Assembly: GCA_035530615.1 (NCBI GenBank)
Contig: DATKUL010000003.1
Location: 124,001-188,000, forward strand
DNA: 64,000 nt
Reading direction: 5' to 3'
From: Candidatus Paceibacterota bacterium
Lineage (GTDB): Bacteria; Actinomycetota; Actinomycetes; Nanopelagicales; Nanopelagicaceae
Part shown: piece after piece, positions 17,892-26,970 of the stretch
Position numbering within the stretch: position 1 is the stretch's first letter
Layout of the letters: every line of letters starts with the position of its first letter
The notes under the pieces: generated by a model
Database searches by the model: none
The model's input: the letters and a program-made list of their open reading frames with translations, nothing else
What the model was told of the DNA's origin: nothing
Made by a program: the position numbers and the translations under genes

Positions 17892-17965
17892 ATTCATTCA
17901 TGTTAATTGAGCTCAGTGTGATGGAGCAGCGCCCTATGCGAGCGTTCCGTAACAATTAGTGCATC

Positions 17966-17991
17966 AATGATACTATCATTAGTGATACTAT
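17966..17991 (+). promoter_or_regulatory. candidate operator upstream of the ATPase gene
   Basis: AATGATA-C-TATCATT at 17966-17980 is a perfect seven-base dyad, and TGATACTAT is repeated at 17968-17976 and 17983-17991. It lies 35 bases before the ATPase start. This looks like a repressor site, but no regulator is encoded beside it. Confidence 0.45.
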
Positions 17992-18025
17992 TCTGAACTA
18001 TCGGCAACGGAAGAGGTGGTGGGTC

Positions 18026-19450
18026 GTGTCTGGTTTCATCGGGAGAGGCGTCCAAATCGCAGTACTAAATAAGATTCTTGAACAAATTTCAACTAATGAT
18101 GACAACAAGCCTGGCCAAGCCTTACTTATGCGAGGACGCCGCCGAGTTGGCAAGTCACGCTTGGTAGAGGAATTCCTCGATCGAGCGGGGGTTCCTAACG
18201 TCTTTTTTACTGCATCCAAGCAAACGACTCAGGAGGAGTTGCAGCTTTTTGCGCAGGCTGTACTTGAATCGAGTCTCCCAGATAAAGCAGTTTTTGACGG
18301 CGTTAACTTCGAGTCTTGGGATGCGGCCCTACGTCTGCTGGCAAATGCTTTGCCGAGTGATGTACCAAGCGTCATTGTGATAGATGAATTGCCTTACCTT
18401 ATGGAATCTGATCAAGCATTCGAGGGGACACTGCAAAAGATCTTTGATCGCTATCTCTCTCGTCACAAAGTTCTATTCATTGGAATAGGGTCTGATCTGG
18501 CGATGATGGAGGCTCTTAACGAGTACGGCCGGCCTTTCCATCAAAGAGCAACCGAAATGGTAATTCCTCCGTTAAGCCCCGCTGAGGTGGCCGACATGTT
18601 GGGGCTAAGCGCGGCGGATGCTTTTGATGCCTACCTCATAACGGGTGGGCTCCCGCTTATTTGTAATGAATGGCGAAAAGGTCTCTCAATCTGGAAGTAC
18701 CTCGAAAGCGCGCTGAGTTCTTCAACTTCAGCTTTGATTGTCAGTGGCGAGCGTTCTATAGCTGCAGAGTTCCCACCGGATGCCCAGGCGCGAAATGTGC
18801 TGACGGCGATCGGTTCTGGGGAGCGGACATTTTCTAATATAGGAAAGGCATCGGGGGGTTTGCAACAAACCTCCATTTCGCGCTCGTTGAAAATCCTGAC
18901 CGATAAAAGGATTGTCGTTGCCGAAGTCCCACTCTCCACCAGGATTTCAAAGGAAACCCGATATCGAATTGCGGATCCATATATTCGTTTTTGGTTGAGT
19001 TTCCTTGGTCCAAATCTCGCGGAGATTGAGAGAGGGCGAGGAGATCGCGTTCTTGAAAAAATCCGCACTTCATGGACATCGTGGCGCGGGCGAACTATTG
19101 AGCCAATTATTCGGGAATCTATCGAACGCATTCCAAATCCTAGACAACCAGATGTGAGTGCGGTTGTGGGTGCCTATTGGACAAGGACAAATCAACCCGA
19201 GATTGATCTTATTGTTGCTGATCGAGGTCGCGTTGCCAGTGCCATTTTAGAAGTTGGGTCAATCAAGTGGCTCGAAAAAACACCATTCGGTACGGCAGAA
19301 CTTAATCAATTGATTGCGCACCGGGCAGAGCTACCTGGGGCCACGCCAGACACACCACTTGTGATCGTCTCTCGAGCAGGCTTCAATGTGACACCCACCC
19401 CTGATGTGCGAGAGCTCTCGCCAGAGGATTTGCTCAAGGCGTGGAGGTAA
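18026..19450 (+). CDS. AAA+ ATPase with C-terminal DUF234 domain
   Basis: A 474-residue protein with Walker A GRRRVGKS at 37-44 and Walker B VIVIDELPYL ending at 123, a winged-helix-like stretch near 260-300 (ISRSLKILTDKRIV), and a C-terminal DUF234 part containing EIDLIVADRGR and LEVGSIKW near 390-412. The acidic residues and lysine there resemble a PD-(D/E)xK nuclease core. The family is common in archaea and sporadic in bacteria, often in mobile or defence settings, and its role is not established. The start is GTG with a GGAAGAGG ribosome site. It is a lone gene between a tRNA with repeats and the polysaccharide genes, consistent with acquisition by transfer. Confidence 0.85.
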   Translation: MSGFIGRGVQIAVLNKILEQISTNDDNKPGQALLMRGRRRVGKSRLVEEFLDRAGVPNVFFTASKQTTQEELQLFAQAVLESSLPDKAVFDGVNFESWDAALRLLANALPSDVPSVIVIDELPYLMESDQAFEGTLQKIFDRYLSRHKVLFIGIGSDLAMMEALNEYGRPFHQRATEMVIPPLSPAEVADMLGLSAADAFDAYLITGGLPLICNEWRKGLSIWKYLESALSSSTSALIVSGERSIAAEFPPDAQARNVLTAIGSGERTFSNIGKASGGLQQTSISRSLKILTDKRIVVAEVPLSTRISKETRYRIADPYIRFWLSFLGPNLAEIERGRGDRVLEKIRTSWTSWRGRTIEPIIRESIERIPNPRQPDVSAVVGAYWTRTNQPEIDLIVADRGRVASAILEVGSIKWLEKTPFGTAELNQLIAHRAELPGATPDTPLVIVSRAGFNVTPTPDVRELSPEDLLKAWR

Positions 19451-19591
19451 GTCGAATAGTTACCGGGAATTCAATGGTTCTCATTACGCGTCGACTCTGA
19501 ACGCACTGTATTACTCATGACTTGGCCTACCGAAGTACCCGTTGAACGTTAACAAGACCAGAATCCACAGGCATGCTTATAAGGTAAGCCC

Positions 19592-20725
19592 ATGAAATCA
19601 CTGAAAAAGGTTCTCCTCAATGAGGGCACGTTTCTAGGTGCGCTCGTCCTCTTCTTTGTAGTACGGCTTGGATATGCCTTGAGTAGGAATCTCTTTGCCA
19701 GTGGCCCAGATGCTCCGGATTACATGAAGGCTCCCCTTGAACTTGCTAAATACGGATTTTGGTCTAGCCATATTGAAGCTGCCCCTCTATACCCTCTGGG
19801 CTATCCCACTGCGCTTTGGCCTCTGGTAGAAATCGGAGGATCGAATTGGGTGATGCTTGCCCAAATTGTGCAGATACTTTTTTCAATACTTACGGTCTAC
19901 ATAGTTTATAAGATCTGTCAGGTTTATTTCACAAAGGAAATTGCCTTAATTATCGGCCTTGTTTTCCTCTTTAGTCCGGCGTTTACACCTATGAGTGGTG
20001 AAGCAATGTATGAGCCACTTTTAATGTTTGTTTTCTATCTGTATTTGTATCTAATGTTAAAGGCGCAGAAAGATTCCCAAAGTTACTTCCAATTTGCTTA
20101 CGCTGGATTGTTGGCTGGATTCGTCGCTGTTATTCATCCCCGGGCAATTCCATGGATTCTTGTGGTGCAGGTACTTCTATTTGGGAAAATAGGATTGAAA
20201 AGGAGTATCGTCTTTTTTGGTCCATTCCTGGCTCCCGTGATGCTATTCCTGATCCGGAGTAAAGTGGCACACGACGTTTGGACGTTGAGTAATGCGGGGA
20301 ACATTTGGGTAAAAGACGTTCGTCATGAGAGTTTTGGAGAGATATTGAGGAATGGTTTCTTCAATGCCATGTATTTCTGGTCTCCCTATTCTGGGGATGC
20401 AAAAAGAGGGACATGGATGCACAACTTCACCTTTTATCATGAGATAAAGAAGTTCACACATTCCTCAACCTTCGTGATTGCCATTGCAACTGTTTTCGCA
20501 CTTATCTCAATTCTCGTGTGGCTCCTTGGATCATTCCTGCTTATTAGATCAAGTAATTTGATTGGAAGCATTGTGCTTTTGGTTCCGTTATTAGCTTGGG
20601 TAACAGATATTTTGACTGTAGGGGATGATCGTCATCGACTTGTTGTTATGCCACTACTACTTATGGGACAGGTTTACGCTTTCGTGTGGCTTCAGAAGAG
20701 AGTGTTTAGTCGTGGCTCACATTGA
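19592..20725 (+). CDS. GT-C-fold membrane glycosyltransferase (ArnT/PMT-like)
   Basis: The 377-residue product has around nine hydrophobic segments and, after the first, the acidic loop GPDAPDYMKAPLELAKYG, which resembles the catalytic D-x-D region of GT39/ArnT-type transferases. These use polyprenyl-phosphate sugars on the outer face of the membrane. The family average is longer, so the C-terminal domain is minimal. TAAGGT lies six bases before the ATG, suggesting a leaderless start. It opens a plus-strand run that continues to 24936. Confidence 0.7.
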   Translation: MKSLKKVLLNEGTFLGALVLFFVVRLGYALSRNLFASGPDAPDYMKAPLELAKYGFWSSHIEAAPLYPLGYPTALWPLVEIGGSNWVMLAQIVQILFSILTVYIVYKICQVYFTKEIALIIGLVFLFSPAFTPMSGEAMYEPLLMFVFYLYLYLMLKAQKDSQSYFQFAYAGLLAGFVAVIHPRAIPWILVVQVLLFGKIGLKRSIVFFGPFLAPVMLFLIRSKVAHDVWTLSNAGNIWVKDVRHESFGEILRNGFFNAMYFWSPYSGDAKRGTWMHNFTFYHEIKKFTHSSTFVIAIATVFALISILVWLLGSFLLIRSSNLIGSIVLLVPLLAWVTDILTVGDDRHRLVVMPLLLMGQVYAFVWLQKRVFSRGSH

Positions 20726-20812
20726 TGGAATGCGTATCGGCGCGAATGTGAAACATTTCCTGTTACTCGGGAATACCAGAAGGGGAGCGCAATTAGAGCA
20801 AATGCGCATGCT

Positions 20813-21733
20813 ATGGGCATAATGCGACTTCTTTATCCGATAATCGCAAGACTATATTTTCGGGCAAACTTTCCCGGCTCAACGCGCATGCTTAGCTATC
20901 TTTTTAGAATTATTCCTTTGAAGTGTGGATCAATACGTCATCCATTGGGATTCCTTTGGGAGATTGATTCACGCGAGTCGCTCTGGACATACCTCACTAG
21001 TTGCGAAAAATATACAACACGATTAATTCAGATGAATTCATTACACCTGGACACATTTGTATGCATCGGAGCTAATCGAGGATGGTATCCGCTACTTGTA
21101 GGCCAAGGAAACAAGAGGGCACGCATAGTGGCATTCGAACCCAACACTATGACTTTTGGGATTTTGAAAGGAAATGTGTTGGCAAACCAGAACCAATGTG
21201 AACTGCATCGAGAGGCGATAGGAGAGACAGAGGGCAACGCTGATCTCTTTAGTTATCCCGCCTCGAATGACGGAATGTGTACTCTGTATCCGACGACTCA
21301 AATCGGCGAAGATCCCACTGTTCTCGAAGAAGTCTCTGTAGAGAGTCTGGATCACTTTTTGGAAGGAAGACCCGAGGAATTGGGAACGGCATTAATCCTC
21401 ATAGATGTTGAGGGTGGTGAGGCGGGAGTACTTTCCGGTGCCATAGAGACCCTCACCCAACACAGGCCCACTGTAATTTGTGAGGTGAATCCAATTTTAC
21501 TTGGTGCTTCTGGATCGAGTTACAGGGAACTTTTTCAGTTTATGGAACGACTCAATTACATTGCGTATTGGATTGACGAGCGTCAGAGCCTGAGGAAATT
21601 GGAAATTTTGGATAAGTTACCCCATTTAGACGTTTTACCGGCGGGTTCCGGGGCTAACTATCTATTTATTCAACCCGATGAAGTGGGAAAGATGGGAGTT
21701 ATTTGGCAGAATAAAGGTCAGAGTCTTAACTAA
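20813..21733 (+). CDS. FkbM-family methyltransferase
   Basis: A 306-residue protein with the FkbM core: FVCIGANRGWYPLLV (SAM loop) near 83-97, AFEPN near 114, and LILIDVEGGEAGVLSGA near 197-213. FkbM enzymes O-methylate sugars and polyketides. The first 60 residues are hydrophobic/basic and of unknown role. No good ribosome site is seen near the ATG. Another FkbM member follows 66 bases later, so the two probably methylate different positions of the same glycan. Confidence 0.8.
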   Translation: MGIMRLLYPIIARLYFRANFPGSTRMLSYLFRIIPLKCGSIRHPLGFLWEIDSRESLWTYLTSCEKYTTRLIQMNSLHLDTFVCIGANRGWYPLLVGQGNKRARIVAFEPNTMTFGILKGNVLANQNQCELHREAIGETEGNADLFSYPASNDGMCTLYPTTQIGEDPTVLEEVSVESLDHFLEGRPEELGTALILIDVEGGEAGVLSGAIETLTQHRPTVICEVNPILLGASGSSYRELFQFMERLNYIAYWIDERQSLRKLEILDKLPHLDVLPAGSGANYLFIQPDEVGKMGVIWQNKGQSLN

Positions 21734-21799
21734 TTGGAATACTCCTAATTAATTTCGACGTGATCATTTCGAAGTATTGCGTTGAGATTGGGGTTGTAG

Positions 21800-22564
21800 T
21801 TGAAAAAAGTCGTTAGAAGACTCTTTCCGCACCTTGTCTCGCGTTATCGGCAGCTTCGGTATCGACTGGAGAATAGGCCGAAGGTTACATACTCCTTCAG
21901 CGGTGAAGATACCTTGATCGCCTATATCGTTTCGAATTCGAAGAAGAGTATTCGATTCGTAGATGTTGGGTGCGTCCATCCGATTTTTGATAATAATACC
22001 TTTCTCTTGTATAGAAAAGGTCACTTCGGGGTCAATGTTGATGCGCGAACTGAAGTTAAGAGACTCTATTCACTATTTCGCCCGCGAGATAGATTTGTTA
22101 ACTCCATAGTGTCAGATTCAACTGAAAGTGAGTATGCGGATTTTTACGTGAATGCGGACGATCCCCATGTAAGTTCAATATCGGCCGATTGGGCTGTCGG
22201 AAATTTGCAGTCGAGGCAAAATTTGGAGTCGAGGCACCTACCAGTCGCCACACTTGCTGACATATTCCGTTCCAATTGGACTTTTCTAGGCTTGGATACT
22301 GATGAAAAACGAAATAGCGTGATCCTAGTTTTGAGTATTGATGTGGAGGGTCAGGATCTTTCTGTCCTCACGTCAAATGATTGGACAGCTTTTATACCAG
22401 ATATCGTCTGTATCGAAACTTTTGGAACCGGAAACATTGAGGATTTGATGCAAGGTGACATTTACCAATTCCTCTCATCGCGTGGCTATCAGTTAGCTGC
22501 ATTGACGCCTTTAACATCCATTTTTGCCTTGGGTGCCTTGGTCCAACCCACGGAAAGCAAATAG
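21800..22564 (+). CDS. FkbM-like methyltransferase
   Basis: A 254-residue relative of FkbM from a TTG start. RFVDVGCVHPIFDNNTFLLY near 52-71 is a variant of the SAM loop in which the usual glycine-rich GANxG is GCVHP, and LVLSIDVEGQDLSVL near 177-191 is the conserved late motif. The pattern SFSGEDTLIAYIV at 32-44 is common in this subfamily. It ends two bases before the MBOAT gene and probably shares its message. Confidence 0.75.
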   Translation: MKKVVRRLFPHLVSRYRQLRYRLENRPKVTYSFSGEDTLIAYIVSNSKKSIRFVDVGCVHPIFDNNTFLLYRKGHFGVNVDARTEVKRLYSLFRPRDRFVNSIVSDSTESEYADFYVNADDPHVSSISADWAVGNLQSRQNLESRHLPVATLADIFRSNWTFLGLDTDEKRNSVILVLSIDVEGQDLSVLTSNDWTAFIPDIVCIETFGTGNIEDLMQGDIYQFLSSRGYQLAALTPLTSIFALGALVQPTESK

Positions 22565-22566
22565 GG

Positions 22567-23973
22567 ATGCTTTTCAATACCCTCGCCTTCCTTCTCTTCT
22601 TCGCCGTAGTACTTCTTCTCTACTGGCAACTTCCAGTGAGGATGAGGACACCCGGTCTTCTCGTGGCCTCCTATTTCTTCTATGCCTACTGGGACTGGCG
22701 ATTTCTGGCTTTAATAATTTTGGTTACTTTTGCAAATTTTCACCTAACTCGTCTAATGGGGGAAGAGTCTGGGAGAAAAAGGAAACAGATACTTATTGCA
22801 GTGGTCTCCCTCAATTTAGTTGTGCTAGGCACCTTTAAGTATTTGAATTTCTTTGCTAATTCTTTTGATTCGCTTGTTCGTGCTTTTGGATTTACGCCGA
22901 GTTTCACTACTATTCATATAATTCTTCCTTTGGGAATATCCTTTTTCACATTTAAAGCCATTTCGTATGCAGTTGACGTGTATAGACGAGAATTGGAACC
23001 AACCACATCCCTTGTCGAGTTTGGAATATTTCTTTCATACTTCCCCTACATGATCGCCGGCCCAATCATGTCCGCGAAAGTAATGTTGCCTCAACTTCGA
23101 GTACGAGCAACGCGACTAACCTCAAGCACCATCAATTCTGCTCTTTTACTGATCGCGCTGGGATTCTTTAGGAAAACAGTGATTGGCGATTATGCTGCGC
23201 CACTTGTAAATAGGATTTATGAGAATAACACACTCTTTGATTGGAAGACGCTGTTAATTGGTATTTTCGCTTTCTCCCTTCAAATTTATGGAGACTTTGC
23301 AGGCTACAGTGACATGGCGCGTGGAATCTCGAGACTTTTAGGAATAGAACTCATTCGCAACTTCCAAGAACCTTATCTTTCAAAGAACATAACCGAATTT
23401 TGGCGACAATGGCATATCTCTTTATCCAGCTGGTTTAGGAAATATCTCTATATTCCCCTTGGTGGCAATAGAGTGAAGTTTCAAAGAAGCCTCTTGAATC
23501 TACTAATAGTAATGACTGTGGCTGGTCTATGGCATGGCGCAGCGGTCACATTTCTTATCTGGGGCTTAATTCATGGATTACTGCTCGTACTCCACAAGTT
23601 AATGGTTCATTTCAATCCGTTGAGAACACCCGCAAGGCTTCTCTCGCTTACAAGGCCCGTAAAAGCTGGAGTAACTTTCATTATTGTCTCGCTAATTTGG
23701 GTCTTTTTCCGCGCGGATTCGTTTCATACGGCCACTGAGATGATCACGAGAATCGCAGGGAAGGCCGGTGGAACCTTCGACCGAATTGATTTTCTTCAAC
23801 TCTTGATACTGATCATGATTTCATTCAGCCTAGATTTTATTGTTAGACATTACCGATCAGCCCGCTATGTGTTAAACACTTATTCAAGTGGGCTCGTAAT
23901 TGGAGCATTGTTCGCCATTGCTTTGAGTTTCCGAGCTAGCGAAATCGTCCCCTTCGTCTACTTTCAATTCTGA
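22567..23973 (+). CDS. MBOAT-family membrane O-acyltransferase (AlgI-like)
   Basis: A 468-residue membrane protein with the MBOAT layout: a conserved Pro-rich segment LSYFPYMIAGPIM near 157-169, FWRQWHISLSSWFRKYLYIP around His283, and LWHGAAVTFLIWGLIHG with the catalytic His323. AlgI/PatA-type members pass acetyl groups through the membrane onto exported polysaccharides, handing over to an SGNH-type partner, which is encoded next. It would acetylate the polymer made by this locus. Confidence 0.9.
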   Translation: MLFNTLAFLLFFAVVLLLYWQLPVRMRTPGLLVASYFFYAYWDWRFLALIILVTFANFHLTRLMGEESGRKRKQILIAVVSLNLVVLGTFKYLNFFANSFDSLVRAFGFTPSFTTIHIILPLGISFFTFKAISYAVDVYRRELEPTTSLVEFGIFLSYFPYMIAGPIMSAKVMLPQLRVRATRLTSSTINSALLLIALGFFRKTVIGDYAAPLVNRIYENNTLFDWKTLLIGIFAFSLQIYGDFAGYSDMARGISRLLGIELIRNFQEPYLSKNITEFWRQWHISLSSWFRKYLYIPLGGNRVKFQRSLLNLLIVMTVAGLWHGAAVTFLIWGLIHGLLLVLHKLMVHFNPLRTPARLLSLTRPVKAGVTFIIVSLIWVFFRADSFHTATEMITRIAGKAGGTFDRIDFLQLLILIMISFSLDFIVRHYRSARYVLNTYSSGLVIGALFAIALSFRASEIVPFVYFQF

Positions 23974-23979
23974 GGACAT

Positions 23980-24936
23980 ATGAAAATATTGAAACTCATC
24001 TCAGGGATGGTCTCGGCGGTACTGCTGCTTGAGATACTCATGCGTCTTGCAAGTCCAATAATCGGCCCGCCGCAGACTGTTTGGCAGATTCAACAACAGG
24101 CCAAGTTAATTAAGATTCAAGAAAGACCTAGTGCGCTCGGACCTATAGACATGGTAATCATGGGCGATTCCACCGGAAAGGAAGGAGTGGACCCAGACGT
24201 CCTTGATGCTGCGGTGGGTGGAGGATTTCATAGTTTCAATGCGTCACTCAATAGTTCAACGACTTATACGATTATGAAGCAGTTCAAAGATATCTTGCGT
24301 TACTCCAAACCCAAGTACTTGTTAATAATGATGGCTCCAAACATCTCCCGCGAGTCCGACGTGGATGTTTCGGCAGAAACCTACGATGTAGCGGCAAGTG
24401 CACACCAGGGGACTGGGGTAAAGAGTTTTCTCAATCGAAATTTCTATCTCTATCGGTATCGGAATAATGTTCGAGATCCTTTCATCTTGAATACCCTTTA
24501 CCGTTCCATTCGATTCCGGAGCCTAAGAGAAGGCGTTGTCTATCGAAATGTGGATACCATGAAATTTAATGGGGATTCGAGTTTTGCGCGCACCCTAAAT
24601 TCATACGCCACGGGTCGGTGGCAGTTGCCAGCAACTGAATCTCTGGAGATTCCTTCTCAGTTTCCGAGCGCCACGCTGAGGCATTTGAGAATCATGAAAG
24701 CAGAGTGTCAAAAAATTGGGGCAAAACTTATTCTGGCGACGGTCCCAACGAACAGTTACGATCCAACTTATCGAGCCCTTATACCAGCGATGGCGAAAGA
24801 CCTTGGAGTTGGATTTATACAGGGCAACGATGCTACGACTAATCTCGCACATTTTAGTGATGGTGTGCATTTAAATGAGGTTGGTGCGAAGAAGTTGAGT
24901 AGATTTGTAGGAGACAAAATTCGAAATATTATCTAG
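23980..24936 (+). CDS. SGNH-hydrolase-like protein, partner of the MBOAT acyltransferase
   Basis: A 318-residue protein with an N-terminal membrane anchor (about residues 4-22), the nucleophile motif MGDSTGKEG (Ser64) and the late FSDGVHLNEVGA block with Asp294 and His297, completing an SGNH triad. It lies seven bases after the MBOAT gene. In AlgJ/AlgX- and PatB-type systems the SGNH protein performs the final acyl transfer to the glycan outside the membrane, so this is the likely transferase here. Confidence 0.8.
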   Translation: MKILKLISGMVSAVLLLEILMRLASPIIGPPQTVWQIQQQAKLIKIQERPSALGPIDMVIMGDSTGKEGVDPDVLDAAVGGGFHSFNASLNSSTTYTIMKQFKDILRYSKPKYLLIMMAPNISRESDVDVSAETYDVAASAHQGTGVKSFLNRNFYLYRYRNNVRDPFILNTLYRSIRFRSLREGVVYRNVDTMKFNGDSSFARTLNSYATGRWQLPATESLEIPSQFPSATLRHLRIMKAECQKIGAKLILATVPTNSYDPTYRALIPAMAKDLGVGFIQGNDATTNLAHFSDGVHLNEVGAKKLSRFVGDKIRNII

Positions 24937-24981
24937 TTGGTAGCGCCAGTATTTCTAGAATATCGCGGATGAGTTAGCTCC

Positions 24982-25737
24982 TTAATTTTCTAATGATTTT
25001 TGGACTATAAAACAGTTTTGTGCGAGGACGTTAATACCGCCGCTCGTTTGATCAATTGGCCGGAGTCTTAATTTCAAGGTAACTCGTGAGAATAACGGGA
25101 GTCTCATAAGTACTCGGAAGATTCGAAATCTAAGGACTCCAAGCTTGCCAAACGTTCTCCTTCTCAAATCGTAGTTATCAGACTGGAGAGCGGAATAGAC
25201 GAGTTTCCCATTTAACTTATTCGCTAGGTCTAGGCAGTTGTATGACACGGGCGACCAAGAATGTGACTTTGAAAGAGTGAAAGTGGCCTTGTGGTCTGAG
25301 TTGAATATTGACGGGAAATGACCCTGTTCGTAAAGATCTTCATCAGGAACGATCGTAATTAGGAAGCCCCCAGGTTTTACAAGAGAAAACCAAGATTTGA
25401 TGGCATCCCCCGGATTCACCATATGTTCCAGGCAATGTGAGGAGAAAACGGTGTCAAAACTCCCCGAAGGAAAGTACTGGTCCAACACTTGTGCGTCACC
25501 CTGCTCTTTATCGAAAATTACTGCATCTTTCGTGATTGGATCAATACCAGCTCCGATATCTAGGATCTTTCCTTGAAGGAAAGGCATCAACAAAGTGGAG
25601 TAGAGGGATAATGTTTTTGACGCTTCATCCACGACGAGTCCTCCAAGAATACGCAAAGCACCAATTTCGAGAAACGGTATCATTCCTTGAAGGAAAAGTC
25701 CTTTGGAATTGCCGCATTCTATTTTGGTCGAATCCAA
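24982..25737 (-). CDS. class I SAM-dependent methyltransferase
   Basis: A 251-residue methyltransferase with ILDIGAGIDPITKDAVI near 58-74, the acidic VIFDKEQGDAQ, and FDTVFSSHCLEHMVNPGDA near 94-112, a pattern of the Methyltransf_11 group. The start is uncertain: the TTG at 25737 abuts an ATG on the other strand, and an ATG at 25683 is possible. It is the only minus-strand gene in this stretch, convergent with the SGNH gene. Substrate unknown; nearby genes suggest a sugar. Confidence 0.7.
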   Translation of the reverse strand: MDSTKIECGNSKGLFLQGMIPFLEIGALRILGGLVVDEASKTLSLYSTLLMPFLQGKILDIGAGIDPITKDAVIFDKEQGDAQVLDQYFPSGSFDTVFSSHCLEHMVNPGDAIKSWFSLVKPGGFLITIVPDEDLYEQGHFPSIFNSDHKATFTLSKSHSWSPVSYNCLDLANKLNGKLVYSALQSDNYDLRRRTFGKLGVLRFRIFRVLMRLPLFSRVTLKLRLRPIDQTSGGINVLAQNCFIVQKSLEN

Positions 25738-25785
25738 ATGGTTTTCGTAAGGGATTTGAGTGAGTCGTTAGCGGGAGGTTTGTCG

Positions 25786-26946
25786 TTGATAAAGGTGAGA
25801 ACGTGGCTGAAGCGATTGCTTCTGGCTTCTGTCCCGCATCTTGGCAGAGGCATAGTCTCTGAAGGTTCCGATCCGCGCATTGTCGTTCTCGCCAATTGGG
25901 AAAATCTGGGTGACTTTGTTCTGTTTTCTTCAGTTATCCGCGAGACAAGGAAAAATTTCCCAAATTCCAAATTGTTTGTTGTTGCTCAGAAAGAGAACTC
26001 TGGGCTTGTCGAATTCTGTCCCTATGTGGATCGGTGGATCTGGATAAGGGGGCACCAACCGCCGAAATCCGGGGAAGGTCATGGGAAAGCAACGAGCTAT
26101 GGCAGAAAAATGTTTAGTACATACATCGCGTTGCTCCGCCACGGGAAAGGACAAATAGACTTGTTGATCGGCCCGGATTGGTTACTCGTCGAAGATGCTA
26201 GTCATTTCACCGAGAACTTCATATTCAAGCACGTAAATGAAGGACGGAATTCGCTCGCTGAGACTGCGCGGCGGAACCCTGAAATGTTTGTTGATCATTC
26301 GCATCAAGTAGAGCGGATGCTCTCGATTCTGAAGATGTTTGGCTTAAAGGTGTCAAGTAACGAAATTGAAAATTGGACGATACCCGAGAATCGGATAAAC
26401 CAGGTCATTCGAGAAGATCGGGGAGTAGCCAAGCGAGTTCTAGTAAGTCTTGGTGCTGGTCAGGCTAGAAGAAACTGGCCAATTGAGAAAGTGTCGGCTC
26501 TTGTCGGACTCATGATCTCCGAATATCCCGAGATAGAACTAACCATTCTTGGTCCCCCATCATTTGATTCACAGGAACTTGCTGATGTGTTTGTTGCTTC
26601 AAAAAACTTGACGAATTTAATCGGCAAGACGAGTTTGGGTGAGATTACTGAGTTGATGTTGGGCGCTGATTTGTTGATCAGTAATGACTCAGGCCTAGTA
26701 CACATAGCTGCCACGCTTAAATTACCTTGCGTTGTTGTAAGTGCACATCCGCTCGACGGGAATCCTTGGCACTTGCACTCCCCAAATCGCTATCATCCTT
26801 GGCAAACGAGATACATTGAATTACAACCTCAATTTTTGCTCTCACCTTGCGTGGGATCATGCCAGGCAGATTCCCCCCATTGCATCACCGCTATCGAGCC
26901 GAATGAGGTTTTTGAAGCGTGCAGAACGCTTTTAATCCAAAGTTAA
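25786..26946 (+). CDS. GT9-family (heptosyltransferase-like) glycosyltransferase
   Basis: I chose the TTG at 25786 because GGAGGT at 25774-25779 sits seven bases before it; this gives 386 residues. GT9 features are IVVLANWENLGDFVLFSSVIRE near the N-terminus, VLVSLGAGQARRNWP, and the C-terminal LLISNDSGLVHIAATLKLP nucleotide-sugar site. Four later cysteines (CVGSCQADSPHC) are unusual. The next three genes make nucleotide-heptose, so it probably transfers heptose. Confidence 0.8.
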   Translation: MIKVRTWLKRLLLASVPHLGRGIVSEGSDPRIVVLANWENLGDFVLFSSVIRETRKNFPNSKLFVVAQKENSGLVEFCPYVDRWIWIRGHQPPKSGEGHGKATSYGRKMFSTYIALLRHGKGQIDLLIGPDWLLVEDASHFTENFIFKHVNEGRNSLAETARRNPEMFVDHSHQVERMLSILKMFGLKVSSNEIENWTIPENRINQVIREDRGVAKRVLVSLGAGQARRNWPIEKVSALVGLMISEYPEIELTILGPPSFDSQELADVFVASKNLTNLIGKTSLGEITELMLGADLLISNDSGLVHIAATLKLPCVVVSAHPLDGNPWHLHSPNRYHPWQTRYIELQPQFLLSPCVGSCQADSPHCITAIEPNEVFEACRTLLIQS

Positions 26947-26970
26947 GGGGAGATAGGGCATAATGCCCTT

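Noticed and set aside
17789-18025. Intact insertion sequence after the tRNA
   Set aside because: No transposase frame exists on either strand; only the repeats suggest a former element.
20625-20822. A 65-codon frame at the GT-C/FkbM junction
   Set aside because: It mostly overlaps the GT-C gene in another frame and has no ribosome site or family pattern.
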